DNA of 64,000 nt from Pseudomonadota bacterium (GCA_021819085.1 JAKASJ010000014.1:18442-82441), one strand, 5' to 3'; shown: positions 21,031-33,397, counted from the stretch's first letter. Notes: generated by a model from the letters alone, not told the origin. Translations and numbers: made by a program.

Positions 21031-22098
21031 ATGAAGAATCCGCAGATTTCTGAAAACATTCCGTACGATCGAGTGCGGGCGGTGCAGTGGGAAAACGACC
21101 GGCTCAGTCTGATCGACCAGCGCCGCTTACCGGGCCGCACCGAAATGGTGGCACTCGGGCATCTGCCGGAATGCATCGACGCGATCCGGGACATGGTTGT
21201 GCGTGGCGCGCCTGCGATCGGTATCACCGCCGCCTATGCCGTGGTCCTGGCGGCACGAGACCGGTATCGCACCGATCCTGCAGGCTGGCGCAGCGCGCTT
21301 TTTTCCGATCTCGAGCTGCTGGCGGCGGCGCGCCCGACGGCGGTGAATCTGCGCTGGGCGGTGGAGCGCATGCGCTGCGTTGTCGAATCGGCAATCGGCG
21401 CCGACCCCGTGGCCCTTCTGCTGGCCGAGGCGCGCCGCATCCACGCAGAGGACATCGCCGCCAACCATCGCATGGGGACACTGGGCATGGCGTTGATCGA
21501 GCCCGGCAGCGGCGTGCTGACACACTGCAACACCGGTGCGCTCGCGACGGGCGGGTATGGCACGGCGCTTGGAGTGGTGCGCGCCGGATTTGCCGCCGGG
21601 CGCATCGGGCCGGTCTATGCCGACGAGACCCGCCCATGGCTGCAGGGTGCGCGGCTGACTGCCTGGGAACTGGTGCAGGAGAACATCCCGGTAACGCTGA
21701 TTGTCGAGGGGGCAGCGGCACAGCTCATGAAGGAGGGGCGCATACGCTGGGTGATCGTGGGTGCCGACCGCATCGCGGCCAACGGCGACACGGCCAACAA
21801 GATCGGTACCTACGGGCTGGCGGTGAGCGCGCGCTACCACGGCGTGAAATTCATGGTTGTCGCTCCGACCAGCAGCGTCGATATGACCATCACCGATGGT
21901 GGCGGGATCCCCATCGAAAGCCGTGACCCGGCTGAGGTGCTCAACTGTTCAGGAACGCGCACAGCTGCCGAGGGCGCCCAGGCATGGAACCCGGCATTCG
22001 ATGTTACCCCCGCGACGCTCATCGATGCCATTGTCACGGAAAAAGGCGTGGTCGAGGCGCCGTCGGCTGCGAAGATGCGGGCGCTTGCGGATTCCTGA
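21031..22098 (+). CDS. mtnA: S-methyl-5-thioribose-1-phosphate isomerase
   Basis: [58 protein letters not shown]. Confidence 0.95.
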   Translation: MKNPQISENIPYDRVRAVQWENDRLSLIDQRRLPGRTEMVALGHLPECIDAIRDMVVRGAPAIGITAAYAVVLAARDRYRTDPAGWRSALFSDLELLAAARPTAVNLRWAVERMRCVVESAIGADPVALLLAEARRIHAEDIAANHRMGTLGMALIEPGSGVLTHCNTGALATGGYGTALGVVRAGFAAGRIGPVYADETRPWLQGARLTAWELVQENIPVTLIVEGAAAQLMKEGRIRWVIVGADRIAANGDTANKIGTYGLAVSARYHGVKFMVVAPTSSVDMTITDGGGIPIESRDPAEVLNCSGTRTAAEGAQAWNPAFDVTPATLIDAIVTEKGVVEAPSAAKMRALADS

Positions 22099-22684
22099 GC
22101 CACCTGTGCTGACTCCGTGCAGGAGGCAGGCGGATCGCATCTGACTGCGCGGCTGCGCTGGCTGCGGGCGGGCTGCCCATGGATGTCAGGGGCAGGTCAA
22201 CGACTGCCTGGCCGCGCAAACGGTTGCGCAAGCGTGGCGATGGTTGCGTGGCGGTGCAAGCCGGCCAGCCCCCGTTCGCAGATGGCCGATCACACGGGTG
22301 TGTACCATAACGCATATTACGAGGACGGACCCGGATGGCGGCAGGGGCGCCTTCTCGTCAGCGCGAGCCCAAGGAAGATGTACGCACGGCCGTACCTCTG
22401 CGCCTGATGCAGATCAACAAAATGCGCAGACCGGACCCCGGTATACGGGCGTGGGCTGGATAGTACAGAATAATCGGCTATACGTTTTCAACGTAACCAT
22501 CGAAAAACGGATGTTGTAGCAATTCATGGCGGTCGGCTTGGTCATCACCATCCGGCAGGGACGCTCTGGAGCGGTTAAAGATGACGACGTACAAATTCGA
22601 TTTCCTGCCGTGGTTCTCTGGTCCCAACCACGCCTGCCGTAGTTCCGCGCCGCCTCCGCGCCCGGGAAAGGATGAACGGCGGGC

Positions 22685-25360
22685 ATGAGGACGGTCCACG
22701 CAATCAGAGATGATTCGCATATTTTCCAGTTCTTGGGGCTGACTGACGCCGATTTCTCGCTTCTGGAAAAATATCGCGGTGCGATCGTTCAGGATGCCGA
22801 GATCCTGGCACGGGATTTCCATGATTATCTCCTGCGCCTTCCGGCGATGGCCACGGCGCCGGGTCACTGCCCTGCGGAGCACCTGGAGCGACTTTCCCGC
22901 AGGCAGGCCGCACACGTCCGGGTACTGCTGACCAGCCGTCTGGGTGTCGCCTGGACGGCAAGCGTGCGGGACGTGGTCCGGCTTCACCACGTTCTGGGCA
23001 TCGAGCCTCATTGGGTGTCGGGAGCCTATATGCTGTGCTGGCGTCACTGGGCACATGCTGTGGAAGCGGACGTTCCCCAAGGCCACCGCATGCCCCTACG
23101 CGAGGCGCTCCTGCGGCTGCTCGTCGGCGATCTCATGGCGCAGCTGGACGGGTATGCCCGCGCCGCCCAGGAGCCCTGCGACGAGCGACTGCTGGTGTTC
23201 GACGTCCTGCTGCGGACGCTCTCCATGCCCGAGGTCGCGGACGATCCCGACAGCAACCGGCTGTTGAACGAGCTGTGCGGCGGACTCGTCAGCCATGGCG
23301 CGGCTGACTGGGCAGGTTATGCCGTGCAGGACGAGGACAATCTGTTGATATTTCGTTGTGCGACCGGCGAGTTGCTGACCGATTTGCATATCCCGCGCAC
23401 GCCGCTCGATCCGTCCTGGACGGCTCTCGAGAGCGGCGAGGCCGTGACGGTGTCGGTGAACGATCTGCGGGCACCGCCATGGATGGCGCAGCTGCGCGGG
23501 CACCTCACGGAGATCGCCTGCCTGCCGTTCGGACACGGCACGCTGCGCGCCGTAGGAATGATCGGCTCTCGCGAGCCAGGATACTTCGCGCGTGTGGGTC
23601 CTGGCTATTTTCTTGCCTTCGTCCGTCTGGGGGATCTGGTGCTGCGGATGCGGGCGCAATCGCAGGAGGATCCCTTGACCGGTCTGCCCAACCGGCGATT
23701 CTTTTTCGAGCGCCTGCAGCAAGCCTGCCTTCAGAACGACAAGCGCTCACTGCTGCTGGGTGTGGGAATGCTTGATCTCGACGGCTTCAAGCAGGTCAAC
23801 GACCGGCTCGGGCATGCGGCCGGGGACGTGCTGCTGTGCCAGGTGGTTGCGCGCCTGAAGCTTGCGCTGCGGGCCGGCGACACCCTGGCGCGCATGGGGG
23901 GTGATGAGTTCGGGCTGCTGCTTCCCGATCTGGAACGGATGGACGATCTCGACGCCATCTGTGAGCGGGTCTCGGAAGGTCTGCGCCGGCCCTTCAGCAT
24001 CCACGGCGAACCGGTCACCATTTCCGGCAGTCTCGGGTTCACCGTACATCCGGTCGACGAGGGTGATGCCGAAGGCCTTGTGCGGCATGCCGACCTCGCG
24101 CTGTACGCTGCCAAGGAGCAGGGGCGCGACCAGTACCAGCTGCACACGCTCAGCCTGGATGCGCGCATCAGCAATGAGGCATCGGTGCGCGAAAAGGTGG
24201 ACCTCGCTCTGCGCGAGGGGCGGCTGCTGCTTCATTACCAGCCCGTCGTCGCCATGGGTGGCACTGGCGCAGGATCGAGCGTAGTGGGGTTCGAGGCTCT
24301 GCTCAGGCTGAATGATGGGCACGGGACGCTGTTGACGCCGGCTGATTTCGGCGGCGCCCTGGATCATGTCCGTCTCGGCCGCTCCATCGGGCGTTTTGTT
24401 CTCTCCTCGGCGCTTGCCGAGGCCGAAGTCTGGCACCGCCAGGGACTGGCGCTGCGCATCTGCATCAATATCAGCGCTTTGCATCTGCTGGATCCACGAT
24501 TCCACGCGGACCTCCAAGAGGCGCTCGCCCGTCATGCGGATCTGGCCGCCCGCTATGTCGAGATCGAAATAACCGAAAGCGCCCCGCTGCGGGACTTCGA
24601 AGCAGCGCAGCGCGTGCTCGAGGACTGCATGCGCCTGGGTGTGCGCATTTCGCTGGATGACTTCGGAACCGGCAATGCCTCACTCGTTTACCTGCAGAAG
24701 ATACCGGCCCACACCCTGAAGATCGACCGCAGTTTCGTGCGCGACATCCTCGATGATCCGCGCGACCTGGCCATCGTATCCGGGCTCATCATGACGGCCC
24801 GCATGCTTGGTCTGGATGTGGTTGCCGAGGGGGTAGAGACTTCCCGCCAGGCGGCGCTGCTGACCGACATCCAGTGCCGCCTGCTGCAGGGCTATTTTGT
24901 TGCGCGCCCCATGCTCGCAGAGGCGGTGCCGGCGTGGTTGCAGCAGTATCGGTCCGGTCCCGGCAGTATCATGCAGGAAGCGGGATTCCCGCCCCCGGCC
25001 CCGATCGGTTATGCGGCCGACAGCATCTTCCGGGCACATACCCATCGGGTGCACCAGTTCGTGGCGGCTCTGGAAGGAAAGGAACCGTTTCCGGCCCTCG
25101 TGCTGGAGGTCTATACCGAGACGCAGTGCCATCTCGGGCGGTGGCTGGAGCACGAAGGATTTGCGCGCTTCGGCCTGAATCCGGTCTACCCCGCCCTGCG
25201 GGAGCGCCATGCCCGGACCCACCGGCTGGCCCGTGAGGCCCGGTTGTATCTGGATGCCAATAAGGAGGCCGATGCCTTGCTCACCGGCCGGCTTCTGCAG
25301 ATCGAAAACGATGCCCTGATGGCAGAGTTGAGGGTGTTGCTGGAGAACGGTGGCGCCTGA
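22685..25360 (+). CDS. Globin-coupled sensor + GGDEF + EAL + C-terminal CZB-like zinc-binding domain (c-di-GMP turnover)
   Basis: N-term FLGLTDADFSLLEKYRGAIVQDAEILARDFHDYLL...VVRLHHVLGIEPHWVSGAYMLCW (protoglobin-like); RAGDTLARMGGDEFGLLLP; GFEALLRL / DDFGTG / LKIDRSFV / AEGVET; C-term TQCHLGRWLEHEG...RERHARTH. Confidence 0.9.
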   Translation: MRTVHAIRDDSHIFQFLGLTDADFSLLEKYRGAIVQDAEILARDFHDYLLRLPAMATAPGHCPAEHLERLSRRQAAHVRVLLTSRLGVAWTASVRDVVRLHHVLGIEPHWVSGAYMLCWRHWAHAVEADVPQGHRMPLREALLRLLVGDLMAQLDGYARAAQEPCDERLLVFDVLLRTLSMPEVADDPDSNRLLNELCGGLVSHGAADWAGYAVQDEDNLLIFRCATGELLTDLHIPRTPLDPSWTALESGEAVTVSVNDLRAPPWMAQLRGHLTEIACLPFGHGTLRAVGMIGSREPGYFARVGPGYFLAFVRLGDLVLRMRAQSQEDPLTGLPNRRFFFERLQQACLQNDKRSLLLGVGMLDLDGFKQVNDRLGHAAGDVLLCQVVARLKLALRAGDTLARMGGDEFGLLLPDLERMDDLDAICERVSEGLRRPFSIHGEPVTISGSLGFTVHPVDEGDAEGLVRHADLALYAAKEQGRDQYQLHTLSLDARISNEASVREKVDLALREGRLLLHYQPVVAMGGTGAGSSVVGFEALLRLNDGHGTLLTPADFGGALDHVRLGRSIGRFVLSSALAEAEVWHRQGLALRICINISALHLLDPRFHADLQEALARHADLAARYVEIEITESAPLRDFEAAQRVLEDCMRLGVRISLDDFGTGNASLVYLQKIPAHTLKIDRSFVRDILDDPRDLAIVSGLIMTARMLGLDVVAEGVETSRQAALLTDIQCRLLQGYFVARPMLAEAVPAWLQQYRSGPGSIMQEAGFPPPAPIGYAADSIFRAHTHRVHQFVAALEGKEPFPALVLEVYTETQCHLGRWLEHEGFARFGLNPVYPALRERHARTHRLAREARLYLDANKEADALLTGRLLQIENDALMAELRVLLENGGA

Positions 25361-25858
25361 CATGGCGCCGCGGCCTGAGCCGGACCGGTCGCGGGACGAA
25401 TGTGGGTCGCATAGGGTGGGCCGGATCTCCCGTCGGGTGCGGTTGCCGTGATCCGGCGCAGCAAAAGCGGGTGGGGTCGACGGCCGATTGACCCGTCAAG
25501 ATGAAATGGGCGGCCTCCCGCGCGCGCACGGCCGCTTCCGGACCAGGCATCCGTCACCTTGGCGCTGTTCGCGCCGAACCAACCCCTTCCCGGAATCACG
25601 GGCGCCCGACTGCGCGCAATCCGGACGGCGACGCCGGAGATCGACCGATCCTTCCGGGCTGCCGGCGGGCGCTGGCGCTGCGCTGCGCGTACAGCAGGTC
25701 GCGAGTGCAGCGGGAATGGCTTCCGTGCTAAAATTCGTTTTTTCCGGAGTGCCGATCCGAGCCTCGCAGGACTGAGCTGATGTGCAAGAACAGCGACAAA
25801 AAAGCGCTCTGTCCTCGGGTTCTGGCTGAGCTAACGTCCCCATAGCGGCATCGAAAAA

Positions 25859-28435
25859 ATGGAACAATTCGCCAAAGAGACGATTCCTGTCAATCTAGAA
25901 CAGGAGATGCGCCAGTCGTATCTCGATTACGCGATGAGCGTGATCGTCGGCCGCGCGCTCCCCGATGTCCGCGATGGTCTCAAACCGGTGCACCGCCGCA
26001 TTCTCTACGCCCAGCACCAGGCCAACAATGTCTGGAACCGGGCGTACGTCAAGTGCGCGCGCATCGTCGGTGACGTGCTCGGCAAATTCCACCCGCACGG
26101 AGATACGGCCACCTACGATGCGCTGGTACGCATGGCGCAGGACTTTTCGATGCGCTACCTGCTGACCGACGGACAGGGAAACTTCGGGTCGATCGACGGC
26201 GATCCGCCGGCTGCCTATCGCTATACCGAATGCCGCATGACCAGGCTCGCCTCGGAAATGCTGGCGGACATCGAGATGGAGACCGTTGACTTCGCGCCGA
26301 ACTACGACGGCAAGGAGTTCGAGCCGGTCGTGCTGCCGACACGGCTGCCCAACCTGCTTGTGAACGGGTCCTCCGGCATCGCCGTGGGCATGGCCACCAA
26401 TATACCTCCGCACAATCTCACCGAGATCGTCAATGCCTGCATGGCCCTGATAGACGATGAAAGCATAACGGTGGACGGATTGATGGAGCACGTGCCGGGG
26501 CCGGATTTTCCGACGGCCGCGGTCATCAACGGCAGCGCCGGAATCCGCGAGGCCTATCGCACCGGACGTGGCAAGATCTACGTACGTGCACGCGTGTCGA
26601 TCGAGACCGACGAGAAGCGTGGCCGCCAGTCGATCATCGTGACCGAGCTTCCCTACCAGGTAAACAAGGCCCGGCTCCTGGAAAAGATCGCCGAGCTCGT
26701 CAAGGAGGGCAAGCTGGAAGGCATTTCGGAGCTGCGCGACGAGTCGGACAAGTCCGGAATGCGCATGGTGATCGAACTCAAGCGCGGCGAGGTGGCCGAT
26801 GTCGTGCTGAACAATCTCTACCAGCACACGGCGCTGCAGAGCGTATTCGGCATCAACATGGTGGCGCTCGACGGCGGCCAGCCGCGCGTGCTCAACCTGA
26901 AGGAGATCATCGAGGCGTTCGTACGCCACCGCCGCGAAGTGGTCACGCGCCGCACGCTCTTCGATCTGCGCAAGTCGCGCGAGCGCGCCCATATCCTGGA
27001 GGGCCTGGCGGTTGCGCTGGAGAACATCGACGCCGTGATCACCCTGATCAGGGCCGCGGGCGATCCGGCCACGGCCAAGCTCGGGCTCATGCAGCGGACG
27101 TGGCCGGCGAAGATCGTCGGCAGCATGCTGGAGCGCGCGGACAGCTCCCTGTCGCGGCCTGCGGGGCTCGAAGCCGCATACGGGCTAAGTCCGGACGGCT
27201 ACCGTCTGACGGAAATCCAGGCGCAGGCGATCCTCGATCTGCGTCTGCACCGGCTGACCGGGCTAGAGCGCGAAAAGATTCGCGGCGAGTACGAGGAGAT
27301 CCTGGAAAAGATCCGGGATCTGCTGGATATCCTGCAGAGCCACGAGCGGCTTATGCGTGTTATCCGCGAGGAACTCAGCGTGCTGCGCGCGGAGTATGGG
27401 GACAAGCGGCGCACCGAGATCCAGGAGAGCCAGGTGGCGCTCAGTCTCGAGGACCTGATCGCCGAAGAGGATGTCGTGGTCACGCTGTCGCATGCCGGGT
27501 ACGTGAAAGCCCAGCCGCTCGACGATTACCGCGCCCAGCGCCGTGGCGGACGCGGCAAGTCCGCAACTTCGATGAAAGAAGAGGATTTTGTCGACAAGCT
27601 TTTCATAGCCAACACCCACGACACGATCCTGTGCTTCTCCAACCGCGGAAAGGTCTACTGGCTCAAGGTCTACGAGATTCCGCAGGCCGGGCGCGGGGCG
27701 CGAGGCAGGCCCATTGTCAATCTGCTGCCGCTGGAAGACGGCGAACGCATCAATGCCATCCTCCCGGTGCGCACGTTCGAGGAGGGCAAGACCGTTTTCA
27801 TGGCCACCTCCGACGGAACCGTGAAGAAGACGGCGCTCAGCGAATTCTCCCGGCCGCGCGCGAGCGGCATCATCGCGGTCGAGCTGGTCGATGGCAACTG
27901 CCTGATCGGGGTCGGTCTGACCGACGGGAGCTGCGACATCCTGCTGTTCAGTACCGCCGGCAAGGTCATACGCTTCGGCGAGGCGGATGTGCGCACCATG
28001 GGGCGCGCGGCGCGCGGCGTGCGCGGCATTGCGCTGCCGGAAGGGCAGGCGGTCGTGTCGCTGATCATCGCGGGTGCGGCCGAGGCCGAGGCCACGGTCC
28101 TGACGGCGACGGTCCGGGGTTACGGCAAACGCACGCCGCTGTCCGAGTATCCCAGGCATGGTCGCGGCGGCCAGGGCGTGATTTCCATCCAGGTGAGCGA
28201 GCGCAATGGCCCGGTAGTGGGTGCGACCCTGGTGCGCGCCGACGACGAGGTGATGCTCATTACCGATGGCGGCACGTTGATCCGCACGCGCGTCAGCGAG
28301 ATTTCGGTGGTTGGCCGCAATACGCTCGGCGTGCGCCTGATCGAGCTGGGCGAGGGCGAGAAGCTGGTCGGAGTAGAAAAGGTGGCCGAGTCCGAAGGCG
28401 ACGAAGGCGCGAAAGATCTGCAGCAAAATTCCTGA
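25859..28435 (+). CDS. gyrA: DNA gyrase subunit A
   Basis: [58 protein letters not shown]. Confidence 0.98.
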   Translation: MEQFAKETIPVNLEQEMRQSYLDYAMSVIVGRALPDVRDGLKPVHRRILYAQHQANNVWNRAYVKCARIVGDVLGKFHPHGDTATYDALVRMAQDFSMRYLLTDGQGNFGSIDGDPPAAYRYTECRMTRLASEMLADIEMETVDFAPNYDGKEFEPVVLPTRLPNLLVNGSSGIAVGMATNIPPHNLTEIVNACMALIDDESITVDGLMEHVPGPDFPTAAVINGSAGIREAYRTGRGKIYVRARVSIETDEKRGRQSIIVTELPYQVNKARLLEKIAELVKEGKLEGISELRDESDKSGMRMVIELKRGEVADVVLNNLYQHTALQSVFGINMVALDGGQPRVLNLKEIIEAFVRHRREVVTRRTLFDLRKSRERAHILEGLAVALENIDAVITLIRAAGDPATAKLGLMQRTWPAKIVGSMLERADSSLSRPAGLEAAYGLSPDGYRLTEIQAQAILDLRLHRLTGLEREKIRGEYEEILEKIRDLLDILQSHERLMRVIREELSVLRAEYGDKRRTEIQESQVALSLEDLIAEEDVVVTLSHAGYVKAQPLDDYRAQRRGGRGKSATSMKEEDFVDKLFIANTHDTILCFSNRGKVYWLKVYEIPQAGRGARGRPIVNLLPLEDGERINAILPVRTFEEGKTVFMATSDGTVKKTALSEFSRPRASGIIAVELVDGNCLIGVGLTDGSCDILLFSTAGKVIRFGEADVRTMGRAARGVRGIALPEGQAVVSLIIAGAAEAEATVLTATVRGYGKRTPLSEYPRHGRGGQGVISIQVSERNGPVVGATLVRADDEVMLITDGGTLIRTRVSEISVVGRNTLGVRLIELGEGEKLVGVEKVAESEGDEGAKDLQQNS

Positions 28436-28448
28436 AGGTGAAACCCTG

Positions 28449-29534
28449 ATGACGAGATTGTTCAATTTCGGTGCGGGGCCGGCGGTATTGCCGCTGGCGG
28501 TGCTCGAGCGTGCGCGCGAGGAACTCGTAGACTGGCATGGCTCGGGCATGTCGGTGATGGAGATGAGCCATCGCGGCAAGGAATTCATGGGAATCGCCGA
28601 GAAGGCCGAGCGCGATCTGCGCGATCTGCTGGCGATTCCGGCCGAATACAAGGTGCTGTTCCTGCAGGGCGGGGCGAGCGCGCAGTTCGCCATGGTTCCC
28701 ATGAACCTGCTGCGCGGAAAGAGCACGGCCGACTACATCAACACCGGCGAATGGTCGAAGAAGGCGATCAAGGAAGCGGGCAAGTTCTGCCGGGTGAACG
28801 TGGCAGCCAGCTCCGAGGCGTCGAAATTCACTACGGTGCCGGTGCGTGGCGAGTGGCGCCTCAATCCCGACGCCGCATATGTCCACTACACGCCCAACGA
28901 GACCATCGGCGGCGTCGAATTCCACGATGTTCCGGACGTCGGACAGGCCGTGCTGGTCGCCGACATGTCCTCGACCATTCTTTCGCGGCCCATCGACGTG
29001 CGTCGCTTCGGGCTCATCTATGCCGGCGCGCAGAAGAACATCGGTCCGGCAGGGCTCACGATCGTGATCGTGCGCGAGGATCTGCTCGGACAGACGCTGG
29101 CGGGTACGCCGACCATGTTCGACTACAAGATCCAGGCCGACAACGGGTCGATGTACAACACGCCGCCGGTCTACGCCTGGTACGTCGCCGGGCTGGTATT
29201 CGAATGGCTGAAGGACCTCGGCGGGCTGCGCGCCATCGCTGAAATCAACTTGCGCAAGGCCGAGAAGCTCTATGCCTGCATCGACAGCAGCGATGGGTTC
29301 TACCGCAACCCGGTCGAGCGCAAGTGCCGTTCGTGGATGAACGTGCCGTTTACGCTGCTCGACCCGGCGCTCGACGATGCCTTCCTCAAGGGCGCCAAGG
29401 CTGCCGGCCTCCTGCAGCTCAAGGGGCACCGCTCCGTCGGCGGGATGCGCGCGAGCATCTACAATGCCATGCCCGAGGAGGGTATCGATGCGCTCATCCA
29501 CTACATGCGAGAGTTCCGTAATAAACAAGGTTAA
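28449..29534 (+). CDS. serC: Phosphoserine aminotransferase
   Basis: [51 protein letters not shown]. Confidence 0.97.
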   Translation: MTRLFNFGAGPAVLPLAVLERAREELVDWHGSGMSVMEMSHRGKEFMGIAEKAERDLRDLLAIPAEYKVLFLQGGASAQFAMVPMNLLRGKSTADYINTGEWSKKAIKEAGKFCRVNVAASSEASKFTTVPVRGEWRLNPDAAYVHYTPNETIGGVEFHDVPDVGQAVLVADMSSTILSRPIDVRRFGLIYAGAQKNIGPAGLTIVIVREDLLGQTLAGTPTMFDYKIQADNGSMYNTPPVYAWYVAGLVFEWLKDLGGLRAIAEINLRKAEKLYACIDSSDGFYRNPVERKCRSWMNVPFTLLDPALDDAFLKGAKAAGLLQLKGHRSVGGMRASIYNAMPEEGIDALIHYMREFRNKQG

Positions 29535-29539
29535 CAGAA

Positions 29540-30703
29540 ATGTTCAAGATATTGATATTAAACAATATTTCTGTGTCCGGCCTTGAGCGGCTTCCCCCGG
29601 CGCGCTATCAGATCGGCGACGACATCGCCGAGCCCGATGCGATTCTGCTGCGCTCGTACAAGATGCACGATATGCCGATCGCGCCCGGTCTGAAGGCGGT
29701 GGGACGGGCAGGCACTGGCGTCAACAACATTCCCGTCGACAAGCTCAGCCGTTTGGGCATTCCGGTGTTCAACGCCCCCGGGGCCAATGCCAACGCGGTG
29801 AAGGAGCTCGTTGTAGCGGGGCTGATCCTCGCCTACCGCCACGTGTGCGAGGCCTGGGATTTCGCGCGCGCTCTGCACGGGACGGATGCCGAGATCAACA
29901 AGGCGGTCGAGGCAGGCAAGAAGAAATTCGCCGGATTCGAGCTGCCTGGGCGCACATTCGGGGTAATCGGCCTTGGCGCGATCGGGCGCGCCGTGGCCAA
30001 TGCCGGTATTGCCCTTGGCATGAAAGTCGTCGGCTACGATCCGGGGCTGACCGTGGAGGGCGCCTGGCAGCTTTCAGCCGATGTGAAGAAAGCCGCAAGC
30101 GTCGAAGAGCTGCTGCGCGTGGCCGATTTCGTCAGCTTTCATGTGCCCCTGGTCGAGACAACCCGCCACATGATCAACGCCGCGCGCCTCAAGCTTATGA
30201 AGGACGGGGTGGTGATCCTCAATTTCGCGCGCGAAGGCATCATCGACGATGCCGCGGTGAGCGCGGCGATAAAGGCTGGCAAGGTCTATGCCTACATCTG
30301 CGACTTTCCGTCCAATCTGCTTAAGAACCATGAGCGGGTAATCACGCTTCCGCACCTCGGCGCCTCGACCGCCGAGGCCGAGGACAACTGCGCGGTGATG
30401 GTCGCCGATCAAGTGCGTGATTTCCTGGAGAACGGAAACATCGTAAACGCCGTGAACTTTCCGGACGTCGTCGTTGCACGCGAGTCCGAGCACCGGCTGG
30501 TCGTCGCCAATGCAAATGTGCCGAACATGCTCGGACAGATCTCCACGGTAATGGCCGATGCCCACCTCAATATCCGCGATATGGTCAATCGCTCGCGCGG
30601 TGACTTTGCCTACACCGTCGTGGACCTGGACAGCCCGGTGCCGGAATCGGTGTGCAGCCAGATCGCCGCCATACAGGGCGTGATGATGGCGCGAATCGTC
30701 TGA
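29540..30703 (+). CDS. serA: D-3-phosphoglycerate dehydrogenase with C-terminal ACT domain
   Basis: GRAGTGVNNIPVDKLSRLGIPVFNAPGANANAVKEL; TFGVIGLGAIGRAVA; PHLGASTAEAEDNCA. Confidence 0.94.
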   Translation: MFKILILNNISVSGLERLPPARYQIGDDIAEPDAILLRSYKMHDMPIAPGLKAVGRAGTGVNNIPVDKLSRLGIPVFNAPGANANAVKELVVAGLILAYRHVCEAWDFARALHGTDAEINKAVEAGKKKFAGFELPGRTFGVIGLGAIGRAVANAGIALGMKVVGYDPGLTVEGAWQLSADVKKAASVEELLRVADFVSFHVPLVETTRHMINAARLKLMKDGVVILNFAREGIIDDAAVSAAIKAGKVYAYICDFPSNLLKNHERVITLPHLGASTAEAEDNCAVMVADQVRDFLENGNIVNAVNFPDVVVARESEHRLVVANANVPNMLGQISTVMADAHLNIRDMVNRSRGDFAYTVVDLDSPVPESVCSQIAAIQGVMMARIV

Positions 30704-30718
30704 ATGCGGGCTTGACCC

Positions 30719-31804
30719 ATGAGCGACGACCAACAGCGCCTGCAGGATCTGCGCAAACGGATAGACGGCCTGGACGAGCGGATTCAGGAGCTGATCACGC
30801 AGCGCGCGCGCTGCGCCCAGGAGATCGCTGCGATAAAGCACCAGGCGGGGTCAGCGAATTTCTACCGGCCGGAGCGCGAGGCCCATGTACTGCGCCAGGT
30901 GATCGAGCGCAACCATGGCCCGCTGACCGGGGAGGAAATGGCGCGTCTGTTCCGCGAGATCATGTCGGCCTGTCTCGCCCTCGAATCGCCGATGACAGTC
31001 GTTTTCCTGGGTCCCGAGGGAACCTTCACCCAGACGGCGGCACTCAAGCATTTCGGACATTCTGTGCGTACGCTGCCGCTCAACGCGATCGACGAGATAT
31101 TTCGCGAAGTCGAGTCCGGGTCTGCGGAATTCGGAGTGGTACCGATCGAGAATTCGACCGAGGGTGTGGTGAACCATACGCTCGACATGTTCATGAGCTC
31201 CGACCTGAAGATCTGCGGGGAAGTGGAGCTGCGCATCCATCATCACCTGCTCGGTCTGGGAGAGGGTCTGGAAGGCAGGAAAAGGATCGTTTCCCATCAG
31301 CAGTCGCTCGCCCAATGCCGCGAATGGCTCGATGCAAATCTGCCCGGGCTCGACCGTGTGAGCGTGGCGAGCAATGCCGAGGCGGCGCGCCTCGCCGCCG
31401 CGGACCGGACCCTGGTGGCGATCGCAGGCGGATCGGCCTCGGAAATTTACGGCCTGCAGAAGCTCGTTTCGAACATCGAGGACGAGCCGGACAATACCAC
31501 TCGCTTCCTGGTTGTCGGCAAGATCGACACGCAGCCGAGCGGCGACGACAAGACCAGTCTGCTGCTGTCAGGGCAGAACCGGTCGGGTGCGCTGGTGGGC
31601 CTGCTGGAGCCGCTCGCGCGCCATGGAATCAACATGACACGCATCGAATCGCGACCTTCGCGCAAAGGGCTGTGGGAATACGTGTTTTTCATCGACATCG
31701 TCGGCCATATATGCGATGAAAACGTGCGCGAGGCGATCGGGGAACTCGAGCGCGAAGCTGCCTTTGTAAAACTCCTGGGGTCTTATCCAAGGGCCGTGTT
31801 ATGA
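30719..31804 (+). CDS. pheA: Bifunctional chorismate mutase / prephenate dehydratase
   Basis: N-term chorismate mutase helix; FLGPEGTFTQTAALKHF; VPIENSTEGVVNHTLD; ESRPSRKGLWEYVFFIDI ACT. Confidence 0.96.
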   Translation: MSDDQQRLQDLRKRIDGLDERIQELITQRARCAQEIAAIKHQAGSANFYRPEREAHVLRQVIERNHGPLTGEEMARLFREIMSACLALESPMTVVFLGPEGTFTQTAALKHFGHSVRTLPLNAIDEIFREVESGSAEFGVVPIENSTEGVVNHTLDMFMSSDLKICGEVELRIHHHLLGLGEGLEGRKRIVSHQQSLAQCREWLDANLPGLDRVSVASNAEAARLAAADRTLVAIAGGSASEIYGLQKLVSNIEDEPDNTTRFLVVGKIDTQPSGDDKTSLLLSGQNRSGALVGLLEPLARHGINMTRIESRPSRKGLWEYVFFIDIVGHICDENVREAIGELEREAAFVKLLGSYPRAVL

Positions 31805-32916
31805 GCACAACACGGCGCATGATCGATCTGGCGGTGCCCGGTGTCCGGGGTCTCGAGCCTTATCAGCCGGGCAAGCCGATCGAGGAGCTGGAGCGCGAGT
31901 ACGGAGTGCAGGGCGCCATCAAACTCGCATCCAACGAGAATCCCCTGGGTCCGAGCCCGCTCGCGCTGGAGGCGCTGGAGCGTGCGGCGAAGGGGGTCGC
32001 GCGCTATCCGGACGGCGGCGGCTTCGCACTCAAGAGCGCTATCGCCCGCTACCACGGCGTCGGCCCGCAATGCATCACGCTGGGCAACGGCTCCAACGAC
32101 ATTCTGGAACTGGCGGCGCGCAGTTTTGCGGGTGCCGGCGACGAAGTGGTGTTTTCGCAGCATGCCTTCGCGGTCTATCCGATTGTCACCCAGGCGGTAG
32201 GGGCGCGCGCGGTCTCCGTGCCGGCGCTCAACTGGGGTCACGATCTCGATGCCATGCTGCGCGCGGTGACGGATCGCACCAAGCTCGTTTTCATTGCCAA
32301 TCCGAACAATCCGACAGGCACCTGGCTTGAGCGGACGGCGCTCGCACGGTTCCTGGCGGAACTCCCGGACCGGGTGGTCGTGGTGCTGGACGAGGCCTAT
32401 TTCGAGTACGTCGAGGCACCGGACTTTCCCAATGGTATCGAGTGGATCGGCAGGCACCCGAACCTGCTGGTGGCGCGCACGTTCTCCAAAGCCTATGGGC
32501 TCGCCGGCCTGCGCGTCGGATTCGGGGTGTCGGATGCAGCGCTGGCGGATCTGCTGAACCGGGTGCGGCAACCATTCAACGTCAACAGTCTTGCGCAAGC
32601 CGCCGCTCTGGCCGCGCTCGCGGACAGCGATCACCTGGAGCGCTCGCGCCGGATCAACCGCGAAGGCATGCGCCAGCTCACCGAGGGCTTCCGCAGGCTC
32701 GGACTCGGCTTCATCGAGTCAGCCGGTAATTTCGTCAGCGTGGAGCTACCGATCCCGGGGCGCGAAGTGTATGAGCGGCTCTTGCGTCGGGGCGTGATCG
32801 TGCGGCCGGTGGACAACTACGGCATGCCGCGCCACCTGCGGATCACGGTCGGGTTGCCTCACGAGAACCAGCGCTTCCTCGAGGCGCTCGCCCAGGCGAT
32901 AGGCGCCAACGCATAA
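31801..32916 (+). CDS. hisC: Histidinol-phosphate aminotransferase
   Basis: IKLASNENPLGPSPLA; NPNNPTGTW; RTFSKAYGLAGLRVG. Confidence 0.95.
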   Translation: MSTTRRMIDLAVPGVRGLEPYQPGKPIEELEREYGVQGAIKLASNENPLGPSPLALEALERAAKGVARYPDGGGFALKSAIARYHGVGPQCITLGNGSNDILELAARSFAGAGDEVVFSQHAFAVYPIVTQAVGARAVSVPALNWGHDLDAMLRAVTDRTKLVFIANPNNPTGTWLERTALARFLAELPDRVVVVLDEAYFEYVEAPDFPNGIEWIGRHPNLLVARTFSKAYGLAGLRVGFGVSDAALADLLNRVRQPFNVNSLAQAAALAALADSDHLERSRRINREGMRQLTEGFRRLGLGFIESAGNFVSVELPIPGREVYERLLRRGVIVRPVDNYGMPRHLRITVGLPHENQRFLEALAQAIGANA

Positions 32917-33397
32917 CCGCAAGACAATCGGGACGCGCGCGGCTGAAATCGCGGCGCCGACCGGGCAGGGCGGGTCATCGTCTCCCCCGAACCGAAGACA
33001 GACCATACCTCGGCGAGGGCCGGATCGCCCTGAAGTTTACACCACGCGCGGTGAACGGCATTACAGATGTGCGGGCTATTCGGATGGCAGCTGGAATCAA
33101 CCAGACTCCTTATCACTGGGAGCTTCGGCAGGTCCTGTTCGAACTTCACCAAGTTGGCCGGCAACCTCGTTGGCGTTGATCTGCCGCGACTGGTGCGGGA
33201 TGTGTGCGCGCCCTTCTTTCGCTGAGGCGTGATGGTGCAACTGGCCTGTTGACGGTCCACGATGTCCTTAGGTCTTTGGAATGCTGTTCGGCTTTAATTC
33301 TCTCCGGGGATTGGAATATCGGCAGATACCAGAGAAAGTGAAATCTGATGTGATCGGATTTCCACGGGTCAGACAATCGTCGCGCTGCCTCGCCCGT

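Noticed and set aside
27100-28449. 449-aa plus-strand ORF
   Set aside because: Alternate frame within gyrA; Arg/Gly-rich translation
28293-29528. 411-aa minus-strand ORF
   Set aside because: Antisense shadow of serC
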